Shown: piece after piece, positions 8,072-16,951 of the stretch
Numbering within the stretch: the first letter of the stretch is position 1
Layout of the letters: each line of letters opens with the position of its first letter
Virus record (IMG/VR): IMGVR_UViG_3300045993_000425
Span: 62,001 to 126,000 of that record
Strand: one strand, 5' to 3'
Length of the DNA stretch: 64,000 nt
From: a virus
The notes under the pieces: generated by a model
Databases searched by the model: none
Seen by the model: only the letters and a program-made list of their open reading frames with translations
Told to the model about the DNA's origin: nothing
Translations under genes and position numbers: made by a program

Positions 8072-8383
8072 CTATGACCACTCGCAGAGGATGAGGGCAG
8101 CCCCAGCAGACATGGGTCCGCTTTCGGTTCGAGCGTATACCGCACATTGCTGACCAGCTGGAACGATAGGTAGGGAGTCGCCCTTCATGACCTGGCGACC
8201 CTGATTCCAGGCCAGACCTGATGTCGGTGCGGTGCCGCTGGTGATCACGATCCCAACAGATTGAGTGGTATCGTTGTTCAGAACCTCAACATAACTGCGA
8301 GGATTCAGGGGTGTAATGTCAAGCTGCGTCCAGCCGGTACTGACAGCGGTCACCACTTCTGTTTGTTTGGATGCTGAACTCAT
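8072..8383 (-). CDS. Small beta-rich virion-type protein
   Basis: 103 residues. Strand-like segments (TGWTQLDITP, YVEVLNNDTTQSVGIVIT, DSLPIVPAGQQCAVYART, GAALILCEWS) suggest a beta-sandwich similar in layout to the 98-residue protein at 6549-6845. No signal peptide or membrane segment. It is 9 bp downstream of the large Gly-rich gene, so it may be an accessory or adaptor of that protein (inference). Confidence 0.55.
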   Translation of the reverse strand: MSSASKQTEVVTAVSTGWTQLDITPLNPRSYVEVLNNDTTQSVGIVITSGTAPTSGLAWNQGRQVMKGDSLPIVPAGQQCAVYARTESGPMSAGAALILCEWS

Positions 8384-8392
8384 TCGACACCT

Positions 8393-11215
8393 CTAGCGAT
8401 AGATTAGAACTACACGACCCGGTTGCCCCGCGCCGCCGGACGCCGCCCCACCATTTCCGATGGTGCCCCGGAACGGATGCTTCGATTGCCCCGGCACGCT
8501 TGAGATCGCCGCTTCTAGGTAGCCGCTGGTGATGAAACTAGATCCGCCGCCGCCGCCGCCCGAGCCGCTGCTGCCGTTATTACTAGCGCCGCCGCCGCCG
8601 CCGCCGTAGTAGCCACCGCCACCGCCACCGCCAGAGGTCCTGATGCCCGCCCCTGCCCCGCCCTGACCAAATGCTCCCGCCGCGCCCGAGGTAACCGCGC
8701 AACCGCCAGCGCCGCCAGCGCCGCCCGTAGACGAGGTAGCGCCGTAGCCGAACCCTCCGAGGCAGCCTCCGATGGCGGGAAATCCGTTCTGCCCAATGCC
8801 TGCGCCGCCGCCGCCGCCGCCGTTGTATGTCGAGAATCCTAATAGAGCGCCGCCGCCACCTCCGGCCGCGACCGCCAGGAAGCCGGTCGTCGATACCGAG
8901 GTGGCGCCGCCTCCACCGGCCCCTCCGTAAGTACCGCTACCGCCCGCGCCGCCGCCGCCGAATCCTCCCCCTCCACCCGTCCCCGAAGTGGAGATGCCGC
9001 CGCCGCCGCCGCCGACCGTAACGACGATCATCTGTCCAGCAGTCACGCTGATCGTCGAAGATGCGAACGCGCCGCCGCCGCCAGTGACGTTGCAGACACC
9101 GCCACAGGCAGTGTCGGTGTCGCCACCGCCACCCGCACCCCACAGGTAGACATCTGCGGTTGTCGCGCCGGCCGGGACGACGACGCTTGTGGTCGTGCCG
9201 GTGTAGTCGATCACATTTGCCTTGTTGCTGGCAAGAGTAGGTGACACAGACACCTTGTAAAAGCGCAGCAAAGCATACCCGTCGCCCGGTGTGGGACGGT
9301 TCACGTCACCCCCGTATCCAACCGCCGTCGGGCGAAGCGGGTTTGATACCTGCGCCGGAGTCGATGTCACGGCTGCTTCGGCGTACTGTCCTGTTCCAGA
9401 CCCGCCGCCGCCAGGGCCAGCTCCCGCAGAGTTGGTCGTATCCGCGCCCCCGCCCCCCCCGCCGTAGTAGCCACCGCCACCGCCACCGCCGGAACGGCCG
9501 CCACCACCAATACCGCCTGCGCCACCGAGCCGGTAAGAGCCGCTAGAGCCCGAGACCGTACCGTTGACGACGGACGGGCCGCCCGATCCTCCGCTCATCT
9601 GCGATCCGCTGCCGCCAGCGCGGGCCGTCCAAGGATAGATCGACCACTCCATTTCACTCAGCACGCCGCCGGTCCAGCCGCCGCCTGGGCCGCCCCAATC
9701 GAACATAAACGGAGCAACCGAGCCGTTGAGCGCAGCTCCGCCGCCGCCGCCAGCCACGATAGACTCGCCAGTAGACACGCGAGTGACCCAGGTGCCGCCG
9801 CCGCCAGAGCCGGCACCGTAGCCGCCGGCAGTCGTGGATCCGCCACCGTTGAAGCCTCCAGCGTGCGCCGCGCCGCCACAGTCAAAACACCCGCTGCCGC
9901 CGCCACCGACGGACACAGACAACCGCTCGCCCGGTGTTACGGACCAAACACCGTACGAGAAGCCGCCGCCGCCGCCGCCTTGGCTACAGTAATTAAGGCC
10001 CACGCCGCACGCACTGGCATAAAAGCCGCCGCCGCCAGCGCCCCAGGTGAGCACTTCTACTGCGTTCATGCCGGCAGGCACTGCGATGGTGGATGACACT
10101 CCAGCGACGATGGCTACGGGAAACACCCCTGTTCCGGCAGTCCGGTTGAAAACGATCACCGCACGACCATTGTATCCATTTTGCACACTGTTAGTAGTTG
10201 TTGACATCCCACCCATACCGGCGTTCCCACCGTAGTATGGACTGCTAGTCATCGCTGCTACTGTGTAAACATCAGATCTTCGCGTATCCCCCCCGCCTCC
10301 GGCATATCCTGACCCACCACCTCCGCTGCCTCCACCCGCCCAGACCGGACCTGATGGTGAGTAGCCACCACCAGCTCCTCCACCAAAGTAACCACCGCCC
10401 CCTCCTCCAGCCAGACCCCCAACGGCTAGTCCGCTGCCGCCCAGAAAGTAGCTTCCCGCCGCCGAGGCTCCGTTGATGGCTTGGTTTCCCTGATCTCCTC
10501 CGGATGTCTGTCCTCCTGGCATGCCTCCACCACTGAAAAATAGTCCCGCACTTCCTTCAAGTGAGCAACAAGCACCTCCAGGAGACGGATAGCCTTCGAG
10601 GCCATATCCGCCGCCGCCCATGCCCCCATACGCATTCGTTCGTCCACCAGCCCCAGAAACGCCCCCACCACCACCAGCTACCAGAAGATCATATGTCGAG
10701 GTAACAACGGTGCCACCCCCTCCACCTCCACCTCCCTTGTTAGTGCTGGCGCAGGTGCTAGCATAGTCTCCGGGCCCACCTGGCGCGATGCCGCTACCTC
10801 CTAGTGCGTATGTGACCACTGAGGACGTTGGGGTACAGATTCCACCACCACCACCACCACCAACTGTTACTGATATTTGACCGTCTAGCGGCACGATTAT
10901 GGTACTGGATGTGAAACCTCCACCCCCACCACCACTTGTCGCGTATTGATGTACGCTGAGTCCACCACCACCGCCACCCCACAAGTAGACATCTACCGCA
11001 GGAACATCCGCCGGAACCGTGCAGGTAATGGTGCTGGTCGAGGTGAATACCTGACCATCGGTACACCAGCCACCGGCAGTCAATACTCTGGTCGATTCAT
11101 CGCTCTGAAAGGATAGCGTTCGACCCTTGCGACCGAGCCCACCTGTGGTCGAAAGCGTCTGGGCTAGTCCAGCGAAAGCTACCAGCAATGTAAGCGCACT
11201 TAGCAGTCTACGCAT
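8393..11215 (-). CDS. Large secreted-type glycine-rich adhesin, three tandem domains
   Basis: 940 residues. MRRLLSALTLLVAFAGLAQ is a Sec signal peptide. The mature chain holds three copies of a roughly 290-300-residue module starting near residues 60, 370 and 680. Each opens with a V-P-A-x(4-5)-[VT]-[DE]-V-x3-WGxGGGG motif, continues through SVTVGGGG and long polyglycine runs, contains GYYGGGGGGA or FGGGAGGG, and ends near a xEAA(V/I)xSxP motif. Gly-rich domains of this kind occur in phage adhesins (for example the polyglycine-helix receptor-binding tips of T-even-type phages) and in bacterial surface proteins. GCC/GGC triplet runs give the DNA extreme local composition. The signal peptide is unexpected for a virion fibre. 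Receptor binding is inference. Confidence 0.7.
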   Translation of the reverse strand: MRRLLSALTLLVAFAGLAQTLSTTGGLGRKGRTLSFQSDESTRVLTAGGWCTDGQVFTSTSTITCTVPADVPAVDVYLWGGGGGGLSVHQYATSGGGGGGFTSSTIIVPLDGQISVTVGGGGGGGICTPTSSVVTYALGGSGIAPGGPGDYASTCASTNKGGGGGGGGTVVTSTYDLLVAGGGGGVSGAGGRTNAYGGMGGGGYGLEGYPSPGGACCSLEGSAGLFFSGGGMPGGQTSGGDQGNQAINGASAAGSYFLGGSGLAVGGLAGGGGGGYFGGGAGGGYSPSGPVWAGGGSGGGGSGYAGGGGDTRRSDVYTVAAMTSSPYYGGNAGMGGMSTTTNSVQNGYNGRAVIVFNRTAGTGVFPVAIVAGVSSTIAVPAGMNAVEVLTWGAGGGGFYASACGVGLNYCSQGGGGGGFSYGVWSVTPGERLSVSVGGGGSGCFDCGGAAHAGGFNGGGSTTAGGYGAGSGGGGTWVTRVSTGESIVAGGGGGAALNGSVAPFMFDWGGPGGGWTGGVLSEMEWSIYPWTARAGGSGSQMSGGSGGPSVVNGTVSGSSGSYRLGGAGGIGGGGRSGGGGGGGYYGGGGGGADTTNSAGAGPGGGGSGTGQYAEAAVTSTPAQVSNPLRPTAVGYGGDVNRPTPGDGYALLRFYKVSVSPTLASNKANVIDYTGTTTSVVVPAGATTADVYLWGAGGGGDTDTACGGVCNVTGGGGAFASSTISVTAGQMIVVTVGGGGGGISTSGTGGGGGFGGGGAGGSGTYGGAGGGGATSVSTTGFLAVAAGGGGGALLGFSTYNGGGGGGAGIGQNGFPAIGGCLGGFGYGATSSTGGAGGAGGCAVTSGAAGAFGQGGAGAGIRTSGGGGGGGYYGGGGGGASNNGSSGSGGGGGGSSFITSGYLEAAISSVPGQSKHPFRGTIGNGGAASGGAGQPGRVVLIYR

Positions 11216-11653
11216 TTAGAACCCGATAGCTGAGACATCGATAGAGCTGTTGGTGGATGTCGCGAAGCTCAAGCATGAGATCGCGCCAAGATAGGTGCCG
11301 GGACCCTGGTTGCAGGTATAGGACAGACCGTCGCCTGTGCTGGTGGCAGTACTAGCCTTCAAGATGAAGTGTCGAGTCGTGGTGGGTGTCGAGTGGGCGC
11401 AGAACAGAGGAGTAGTTCCCGTGTTCTGAAGCAAGCACTGGAATCTCTTGGCGTTTGCGCTCAGGACGAGTGTCGATGTTGTATTTAGGTTTAGACAAGG
11501 GCTCGTGCCACAAGCTGGCTGCTCATTGACAGTGCCACCGCTGGGAGAAATACCGACAGGGGTTCCATTGGATAGCCCCTGAACCCTGGTTGTCTGAGCT
11601 ACAGCAACGCTGGCAAGAAGCAAAATCGCAAGAAATGCAAGTAGACGGCTCAT
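11216..11653 (-). CDS. Small exported protein
   Basis: 145 residues from the ATG at 11653, chosen because a GGAGG ribosome site sits 5 nt upstream; the frame also has a start four codons earlier. MSRLLAFLAILLLASVAVA is a signal peptide with cleavage before QTTRVQG. The mature 125 residues carry six Cys in regions such as PACGTSPCLN, FQCLLQNTGTTPLFC and YTCNQGPG, so disulfides are possible after export. It abuts the Gly-rich adhesin gene with no gap. Not recognised; probably a partner of that adhesin. Confidence 0.6.
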   Translation of the reverse strand: MSRLLAFLAILLLASVAVAQTTRVQGLSNGTPVGISPSGGTVNEQPACGTSPCLNLNTTSTLVLSANAKRFQCLLQNTGTTPLFCAHSTPTTTRHFILKASTATSTGDGLSYTCNQGPGTYLGAISCLSFATSTNSSIDVSAIGF

Positions 11654-11694
11654 CAAGGCCTCCAAGCCTGTTCAGAGCAAAGATTGCCGCCAGA

Positions 11695-12120
11695 TTAAAC
11701 TAGAACCTGACCAACGGAATCGATTGCCTTGACATAGAGGCCAATCCTGCTACCCAGCCAACCATCTGTTCTCTTTAGGACGAATCGGAAACCACTAGAG
11801 ATGGGGGTCTTGTTGCAGCCTAAGAAGTCTGACGTGAATGTCAGGCTGTCATAGATCGTCTCAAACTGCTGTGTCCCGATATAGTTAACGTAAATGATGA
11901 TCGTCGCGAACATACCGCTACCGGTCGTCAAGTCGAACTGGACCGGGTCGTGTGGCAGCAGGTGCGTAGCCAGGTTGGGCAGGATGTTAGTGATGCTAGG
12001 GCCAAGTGGCAGGTAGGAACCTGGGCGTGGGGCTCTAGGAATAGGAGACGGATTTCTGACGATGCCAGATACCCGAATCATCGCTCTAGAGCTGCTAGAG
12101 TCTATAGTCTGGTATCTCAC
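11695..12120 (-). CDS. Virion-type protein of unknown function
   Basis: 141 residues, no signal peptide. The N-terminus is Ser/Pro/Arg-rich; the remainder has alternating strands (SGMFATIIIYVNYIG, FETIYDSLTF, GFRFVLKR, IGLYVKAIDS), so a compact beta domain is likely. It lies 41 bp upstream of the exported small protein in the fibre-type operon. Not recognised. Confidence 0.55.
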   Translation of the reverse strand: MRYQTIDSSSSRAMIRVSGIVRNPSPIPRAPRPGSYLPLGPSITNILPNLATHLLPHDPVQFDLTTGSGMFATIIIYVNYIGTQQFETIYDSLTFTSDFLGCNKTPISSGFRFVLKRTDGWLGSRIGLYVKAIDSVGQVLV

Positions 12121-12130
12121 CTAAGCCACC

Positions 12131-13321
12131 TTACATCGCTGGCACGACGGTCTGGGTTCCTAGAGGCAGCCAAACATGCCCAGCGACCATCGAGGCGTAG
12201 GGAGGAGTTCCAGGCTCGCAGGTTCCACCTGCCACCCCAAGCTGAAACGAAATATCTACCAATCTGCCGCGTCTGGTCATCGGGCTTGTATTCAGCAGGA
12301 ACACTGCGCTATCGACCCATGCCGTAAACACGCTGTCGATACCTGAAATGAAGGCGGGCCAAGTGTCATACCCGCCAGAAAAAGCATCGATGTTCGTAGT
12401 TGATCTCGAGTACGAGACAAAGCCAGCCTTTAGAACGCAGGTGGAGCCACTCTGCCGACTCTTGAAATATGGCGACCAGCTATTGACCAGAGTACCGACG
12501 ACAAGTGAGATACCGTAGGTGAGAGAGCAGTCACGGTAGATAACAGCCGGCCAAGGGTCGGAGAGGTATGGGTCACCCATCTCCTGCACGATCAATGCAG
12601 AGTCAAACTTACCTACTGCGGTTCTACCGCTTACGATCCAGAATGCTCCGTCAGATGCAAGACCAGCATGGTATCGAACGGTTCCTGCTGTATTGCTGGC
12701 TCCATGCCGGTTGCTGAACGCATCCCACATGTTGCCGTATCTAGCTACCTCAGACACAACAGACCCAGCTCCAATAGAGCCAGCATTACCGAACGCATCA
12801 AACCCAGTATCGTCTGTGCTCCAGGGTCTACGGATGACGCTACCACCTGTCGGCATGGTCTTGCACAGGTATACAGAACTTGCACCGTCATCAGCCCCGA
12901 TGCAGTCCAAGATCAAGTAGTAGGATGCTCCTGATGTCATCACTGGAGACTTCAGGACGCACCAACTATGGCAGGTTACGTTTGCTGTTCCAGCGAACTG
13001 CGGGGAGGTGCGGTTGGTGGTGTCCCAGTACAGCTTGGCTTCTGCCGTTCCATTCCAGACGCTTCCCCAGGTGCCGCCGGTCCCATTATCTACGATTGCA
13101 GCAGAACCATCTCCAGTGACTGCGAAGTCGCTGTTATTCGTCGTGGAATATCCAGTTCGACCACAAGACTGAACCAACGTCCACAGTCCCTGCGTCAATC
13201 CACCGATCTGCCCAGTCAGAAACGCTTTGATGAACCATACTCCATACTTACCACTGCTCGTACCAGCAGTCGCTAGGTTGTTCGTGCTGCTCTGCCAGAC
13301 TTTTTCAAACGAGGTCGCCAT
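12131..13321 (-). CDS. Large virion-type protein
   Basis: 396 residues. Opens MATSFEKVWQSSTNNLATAG and shows a Trp/Gly/Thr-rich beta-type composition with motifs such as GLWTLVQSCGRTGYSTTNNSD and WGSVWNGTAEAKLYWDTT, in the style of tail or baseplate-associated proteins. No signal peptide, no membrane helix and no catalytic motif seen. It ends 10 bp before the 141-residue gene and follows a 122-residue gene on the same strand. Structural role inferred. Confidence 0.55.
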   Translation of the reverse strand: MATSFEKVWQSSTNNLATAGTSSGKYGVWFIKAFLTGQIGGLTQGLWTLVQSCGRTGYSTTNNSDFAVTGDGSAAIVDNGTGGTWGSVWNGTAEAKLYWDTTNRTSPQFAGTANVTCHSWCVLKSPVMTSGASYYLILDCIGADDGASSVYLCKTMPTGGSVIRRPWSTDDTGFDAFGNAGSIGAGSVVSEVARYGNMWDAFSNRHGASNTAGTVRYHAGLASDGAFWIVSGRTAVGKFDSALIVQEMGDPYLSDPWPAVIYRDCSLTYGISLVVGTLVNSWSPYFKSRQSGSTCVLKAGFVSYSRSTTNIDAFSGGYDTWPAFISGIDSVFTAWVDSAVFLLNTSPMTRRGRLVDISFQLGVAGGTCEPGTPPYASMVAGHVWLPLGTQTVVPAM

Positions 13322-13329
13322 CTGGTCTC

Positions 13330-13698
13330 CTAGCTACTGTTTCTCATCGACAGTTCTGAGGCTTCCAACTGCGACACAGGGAGGTCGCGAGTCGAAACAT
13401 TCGTCTTGCCGTCAGGCTGGATAGTCAGCCGGTGCTCAACGAACGACACCTCACCCACGATGCCGATGATCTTGGCAACTAGGCGGCCAGGGCCACCTAC
13501 CCAGGAGAGAACCTCATTCGCGAAGTAAAATCGAAGACCTGGGTGACCAGTGAAAGAAGCCAGCTCCTCTCGGCCCTTGTCACCGTAGTGAACCAGGGAG
13601 AGCTTAGAGATGCCATCTTTGACATCATCCCAGTAGCAGCCACCCTCGGCCATCTCCTGACCGTCAGGGTAGCTGGCGACGAATCCAACGAATGCCAT
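13330..13698 (-). CDS. Virion-type protein of unknown function
   Basis: 122 residues. Begins MAFVGFVASYPDGQEMAEGG and includes WDDVKDGISKLSLVHYGDKG followed by a short SH3-like run of strands (RFYFANEVLSWVGG, LVAKIIGIVGEVSFVEHRLTI). Soluble, no signal. Gaps of 8 and 11 bp to its neighbours place it firmly in the structural operon. Not recognised. Confidence 0.55.
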   Translation of the reverse strand: MAFVGFVASYPDGQEMAEGGCYWDDVKDGISKLSLVHYGDKGREELASFTGHPGLRFYFANEVLSWVGGPGRLVAKIIGIVGEVSFVEHRLTIQPDGKTNVSTRDLPVSQLEASELSMRNSS

Positions 13699-13709
13699 CT
13701 TAGCTCCTA

Positions 13710-14426
13710 TTAGGTGGTGATCCAGCCCTCTTGCGAGTCAACCGTACCTGTCGGAGGGATGTCGAGCTTGTAGAGGGGAGCGACGGTGCCCGAGTTGCAG
13801 TGCCGTAGACCGTTGATACCGGGAGTGAGCTTGGTCCAGACCGGCGAAAGCTCAGTTCCACCGTCATTGTAATACCAGGAGACGGTCGGAGCGGGACCAG
13901 TGTACTGATACCGGATCATGAGGTCATAAGTCATGTTGTCGCTGGTCTGAACGTCGCTCGACATCTCGAGCATTTCGTTCCAGCGCATGCAGCCAGTCGG
14001 GTTGTCTGGGTTGCCTACGGCTCCCGACCCGTTGCCAAGGGCTCCAGTAGCCGCTGAGAAGCCGGTTCCGTAGCAGCCCACCCCAAAGGCCCCACCAGCA
14101 GTCATGCCGCTCTGAACGTAGCTGCTGCGTCCAGAGAGCCGGTTCGGGTTAGCAGCTCCTGCCGTGGCATTCGTAGGCTTCCAACCACTCGCTGGAGCCG
14201 TCGCCGAGGTGTCCACGACGCTGACCATTGGTCGGTTGCCGTTACCTGTCGTCCCAACCAGCACCTTGCCGACGTTGGTGGTTCCAGAGCCGACTAGAGG
14301 AAAGATTGAGCCATCGTAGGCCTCTAGCGTGGGAGCCGCACTCAGTGGCTGCGAGAATGTGGCGGCAAACACGTTTCGAGCGGGACTGTTGTTGCCGTAA
14401 CCGATTGCTTTTGATGGGATTGACAT
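13710..14426 (-). CDS. Virion-type beta protein, first gene of the fibre operon
   Basis: 238 residues. MSIPSKAIGYGNNSPARNVFAATFSQ leads into a Gly/Thr/Ser-rich body with LEAYDGSIFPLVGSGTTNVG and VSWYYNDGGTELSPVWTKL, typical of tail-sheath-distal or fibre-associated proteins. It is the most upstream gene of the contiguous minus-strand fibre block, so any late promoter for that block should lie in or beyond the interval to 14487. That interval is shared with the divergent gene at 14488. Function not recognised. Confidence 0.55.
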   Translation of the reverse strand: MSIPSKAIGYGNNSPARNVFAATFSQPLSAAPTLEAYDGSIFPLVGSGTTNVGKVLVGTTGNGNRPMVSVVDTSATAPASGWKPTNATAGAANPNRLSGRSSYVQSGMTAGGAFGVGCYGTGFSAATGALGNGSGAVGNPDNPTGCMRWNEMLEMSSDVQTSDNMTYDLMIRYQYTGPAPTVSWYYNDGGTELSPVWTKLTPGINGLRHCNSGTVAPLYKLDIPPTGTVDSQEGWITT

Positions 14427-14487
14427 TCTTTGCCCTCTGTTGCGGGTCGTGCCTTAGAGATTACCACCAATGTGCTATGGGTAGGGT

Positions 14488-14871
14488 ATGCGCCAAGACA
14501 TCGACCTGATCGTGGACGTGCTGGGCTCTGCCGCTGCTAGAGTCAACGACGAGTCCCTCCGACTCAAGAGAGCTGTCGAGCAGAGGAACCTCATTCACAA
14601 GCTAGCTGCTCGAGGTGAGCCTCCAGTAGACCACCCACGCTACCGCTGGGTCATGGAGCACACAAACCTGATGGCCCTGCAATTCAAGGAGTGGGCAGAC
14701 CAGTACGAGCTCGAGAACCCAGGAGAAGCCATAGGTCCGCTAGACATGTACGACCTAGCCGACAATGTCCACAGCGTGCTACTGGATGGCCTCAGGGAGT
14801 GCGGCATCGACCCAACCAAGCCGATAGAGGTCATCGATGAAGAGGCTGATAAGACAGAAGGGGATGCCTAG
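14488..14871 (+). CDS. Soluble protein in a plus-strand island (moron-like)
   Basis: 127 residues, mostly helical, acidic C-terminus (EVIDEEADKTEGDA). It runs against the structural genes on both sides. A TGCTATGG element a few bases upstream could be an extended -10, but no good -35 is visible. Its stop overlaps the stop of the convergent intein-bearing gene through the palindrome CTAG (14868-14871). Position and orientation fit a moron or an early regulator embedded in the late region. No family recognised. Confidence 0.6.
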   Translation: MRQDIDLIVDVLGSAAARVNDESLRLKRAVEQRNLIHKLAARGEPPVDHPRYRWVMEHTNLMALQFKEWADQYELENPGEAIGPLDMYDLADNVHSVLLDGLRECGIDPTKPIEVIDEEADKTEGDA

Positions 14872-16916
14872 TCGACCCCTAGTGCTGACTTGATATCTGG
14901 GAGAAACTTGGTTTCCCATTCCCTCTGGGCCCAGATGAGACCCTGGTCAAAGAACCTCATCCCCTCCATACCAGGGTGCTCCCACTTGACACCCTCGTGT
15001 TTGCTGGAGACGATTCGGAAGGTCAGAATGGATCTATTGACCATCTGCTGCCCCTTCTTGTCCGTCTTGGGGATAGTGCGACCATCGCCTGCCTTCTCAA
15101 AGATGGGGTTCTGGTAGATCCTGACACCCTGGAGAAGAGGTGTACCTGTCGGCCCCACCATCGGAGCCCCGATGGCACCTCTCCCGAAGCCGTGATCGTT
15201 TGGTGGCTTTCCGGCGACATTCCCGAGGTTTGGAGTAGCTACTCCGAAATCAGGCCTGTTCGGGGTAGGCATGTACCCCCTATTATTCTTTCCACCCATC
15301 CCGAACGAGTGCAGCATCCCGGTCTTAGCCGAACCGTCATCATTGCGCTCGATTTTGGCGTATGGAATGCCTCTGGTTTTCAGTTCCTTCTTGATGGTGG
15401 CAGTCAGAGTCTGCTCTGCCATCGTCTGGCTGGCGGGTCCCTTGTTCTTGACGAATGGGATCACTCGGTATGTGCTGTTGTGGATGAATACTGTCTCACA
15501 ACAAAACGAGTGTTCGTCTGCGTCTAGTACGATGTCGTACTTCTTGGCATAGACATGATCTGCTCGGTTCACGACACCCTTCTTGATGCTTCCAACCCTA
15601 ACCCAAGCCAGTCCGATTTCGCTTGAATGGTTTTTGATCCAAAGGGCCAAGTGTCGCGCCATTTCTTGGCCTATCTTATAAATCTTGTGCGACGGGACTC
15701 TGAGTATCCTCACGTCAGCTTCCCTGCACGCCTCATCCTTGGCTCGATCACGCTCTATTTGTTCAGGTCGCGAATGCCACTTCGTTCCATCGAGTTCTAT
15801 CAACAGTCTCAGTCTCGGAATGTAAAAGTCACCGTATAGAATGGACTTTCTGGTCATTCCCCTTCCTGCGTTGACGATCCTGTCTGTTTCAATTGGGATT
15901 TCACGTTCATACGAAACCATAGCCTCGTTGAGACATTTCTCAAAATAGGCCTCGGGCCTCCAACTGCCACCGTGCGACAAAGCGGCTCTCATAGACTTTG
16001 AACTAGCGTCTCTCATCTTCTTCAGATGCGACGGATTTCTGGCCCCCCAATCAGGACGATCAAAGCACCCACTGTCTCTAGCTGCCTTATTCGCCTTGAT
16101 CCCATTTCGGCGGCGATCTTCTTTATTGATCGGCAACGCACGCCCCTCAAGTACCGAGGCTCTTCTGGCGCATTTGTTGTTCAGGCAATACTGAGTCAAC
16201 TTGGCGTTGATCGGCAGCGGAGCATGACACGATCTGCAACGTCTTAGCAGGTCTGCCGGGGTTGCGATCAAGTCATCCTTCTTCAATTCTCCGGCCGGTT
16301 TCCATCCTTCTGGAGTTAGTACTGGGTGATCGATTGTCAATGACAGAGCAGGCAGAGTCAGGTCAGAGTTAACTTTGGATGCGTTACCGGGGCCTGCCGT
16401 TTTCGGTCTGATGCGAACATACTCGGTGCCGATTCCTGCTGGACGCACCAGCAACTCCTTTACCTCCCTGAACTTGCCAGAGTGACTCAACACCATATCT
16501 CCAGCAACGATATCTTTGATCTTTTTCCACCCAAGGTTGGTCAGAACTTTGTTTCGTGGATTTAGAACACATCCATCTTTCGCACGCTTAGGCCCAGACT
16601 TGCTGTTCCCTCGAGATGACTGCCGTAGTAGGTCTTTCACCATGCTGTGCTGCGGCATCCCCATCTCAATCCACCCAGCTGGGGCTAGTAGGGTGATCAT
16701 CCAGACACCTGGAGCTATCTCGACAGGTTCTTTCAGGTTTTCTAGGTACGATGCTCGCCTGGTGTGTAGCTTGACCTGGGCTTGCTCCGCGATTTTGGCG
16801 TGTGTTTGCCCTGCTAGTCGCTTGGCTGTCAGATGTAGCAGCTTGTCTAGCTGGCCCAGCTTCTCGGCCGCCACCTCGAGGTCACCTACATCTAGAGTGA
16901 GTGATAGGTCTGCCAT
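14868..16916 (-). CDS. Virion-type protein interrupted by an intein with a Vsr/DUF559-like nuclease
   Basis: 682 residues as translated. Residues 1-115 and 481-682 are the exteins; splicing would yield a 317-residue protein. The N-extein is a long helix region (VGDLEVAAEKLGQLDKLLHL) followed by APGVWMITLLAPAGWIEMGM, a layout seen in phage neck or minor tail proteins. The C-extein continues with STYRVIPFVKNK and several Gly/Pro-rich loops and ends with FDQGLIWAQREWETKF. The intein is described separately. The host protein is upstream of the fibre block and downstream of the connector-like genes, consistent with a neck or tail role. Exact function not recognised. Confidence 0.7.
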   Translation of the reverse strand: MADLSLTLDVGDLEVAAEKLGQLDKLLHLTAKRLAGQTHAKIAEQAQVKLHTRRASYLENLKEPVEIAPGVWMITLLAPAGWIEMGMPQHSMVKDLLRQSSRGNSKSGPKRAKDGCVLNPRNKVLTNLGWKKIKDIVAGDMVLSHSGKFREVKELLVRPAGIGTEYVRIRPKTAGPGNASKVNSDLTLPALSLTIDHPVLTPEGWKPAGELKKDDLIATPADLLRRCRSCHAPLPINAKLTQYCLNNKCARRASVLEGRALPINKEDRRRNGIKANKAARDSGCFDRPDWGARNPSHLKKMRDASSKSMRAALSHGGSWRPEAYFEKCLNEAMVSYEREIPIETDRIVNAGRGMTRKSILYGDFYIPRLRLLIELDGTKWHSRPEQIERDRAKDEACREADVRILRVPSHKIYKIGQEMARHLALWIKNHSSEIGLAWVRVGSIKKGVVNRADHVYAKKYDIVLDADEHSFCCETVFIHNSTYRVIPFVKNKGPASQTMAEQTLTATIKKELKTRGIPYAKIERNDDGSAKTGMLHSFGMGGKNNRGYMPTPNRPDFGVATPNLGNVAGKPPNDHGFGRGAIGAPMVGPTGTPLLQGVRIYQNPIFEKAGDGRTIPKTDKKGQQMVNRSILTFRIVSSKHEGVKWEHPGMEGMRFFDQGLIWAQREWETKFLPDIKSALGVD
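15477..16571 (-). mobile_element. Intein with EDxHD/Vsr-like homing endonuclease domain
   Basis: 365 residues (116-480 of the host protein). Block A starts with Cys116 (CVLNPRNKVLT); block B is LTIDHPVLTPEGW with the expected Thr-x-x-His spacing; the C-terminal block reads VFIHN before Ser481. All nucleophiles for protein splicing (Cys1, penultimate His, terminal Asn, Ser+1) are therefore present. The middle holds a Cys-rich finger-like segment (CRSCHAPL, then YCLNNKCA, about 227-249) and then, about 355-410, YGDFYIPRLRLLIELDGTKW followed by H and, after nine residues, RD. This is the E-x-D-G-x3-H pattern of DUF559/Vsr-like PD-(D/E)xK nucleases, a rarer class of homing enzyme than LAGLIDADG or HNH. 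Confidence 0.85.
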
Positions 16917-16945
16917 CGACTGCTAGATTGCAGCTGTGCTACTAT
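16917..16945 (+). promoter_or_regulatory. Promoter for the 16952 plus-strand island
   Basis: CGACTG, 17 bp, then TGC-TACTAT. The extended -10 matches the phage promoter family; the -35 is poor. It overlaps the start region of the divergent intein-bearing gene. Confidence 0.4.
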
Positions 16946-16951
16946 CATTCC

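Noticed and set aside
8393-11215. Diversity-generating retroelement variable region in the Gly-rich adhesin
   Set aside because: No reverse transcriptase or template repeat is seen in the window, and the repeats are GGC runs, not adenine-targeted VR/TR pairs.
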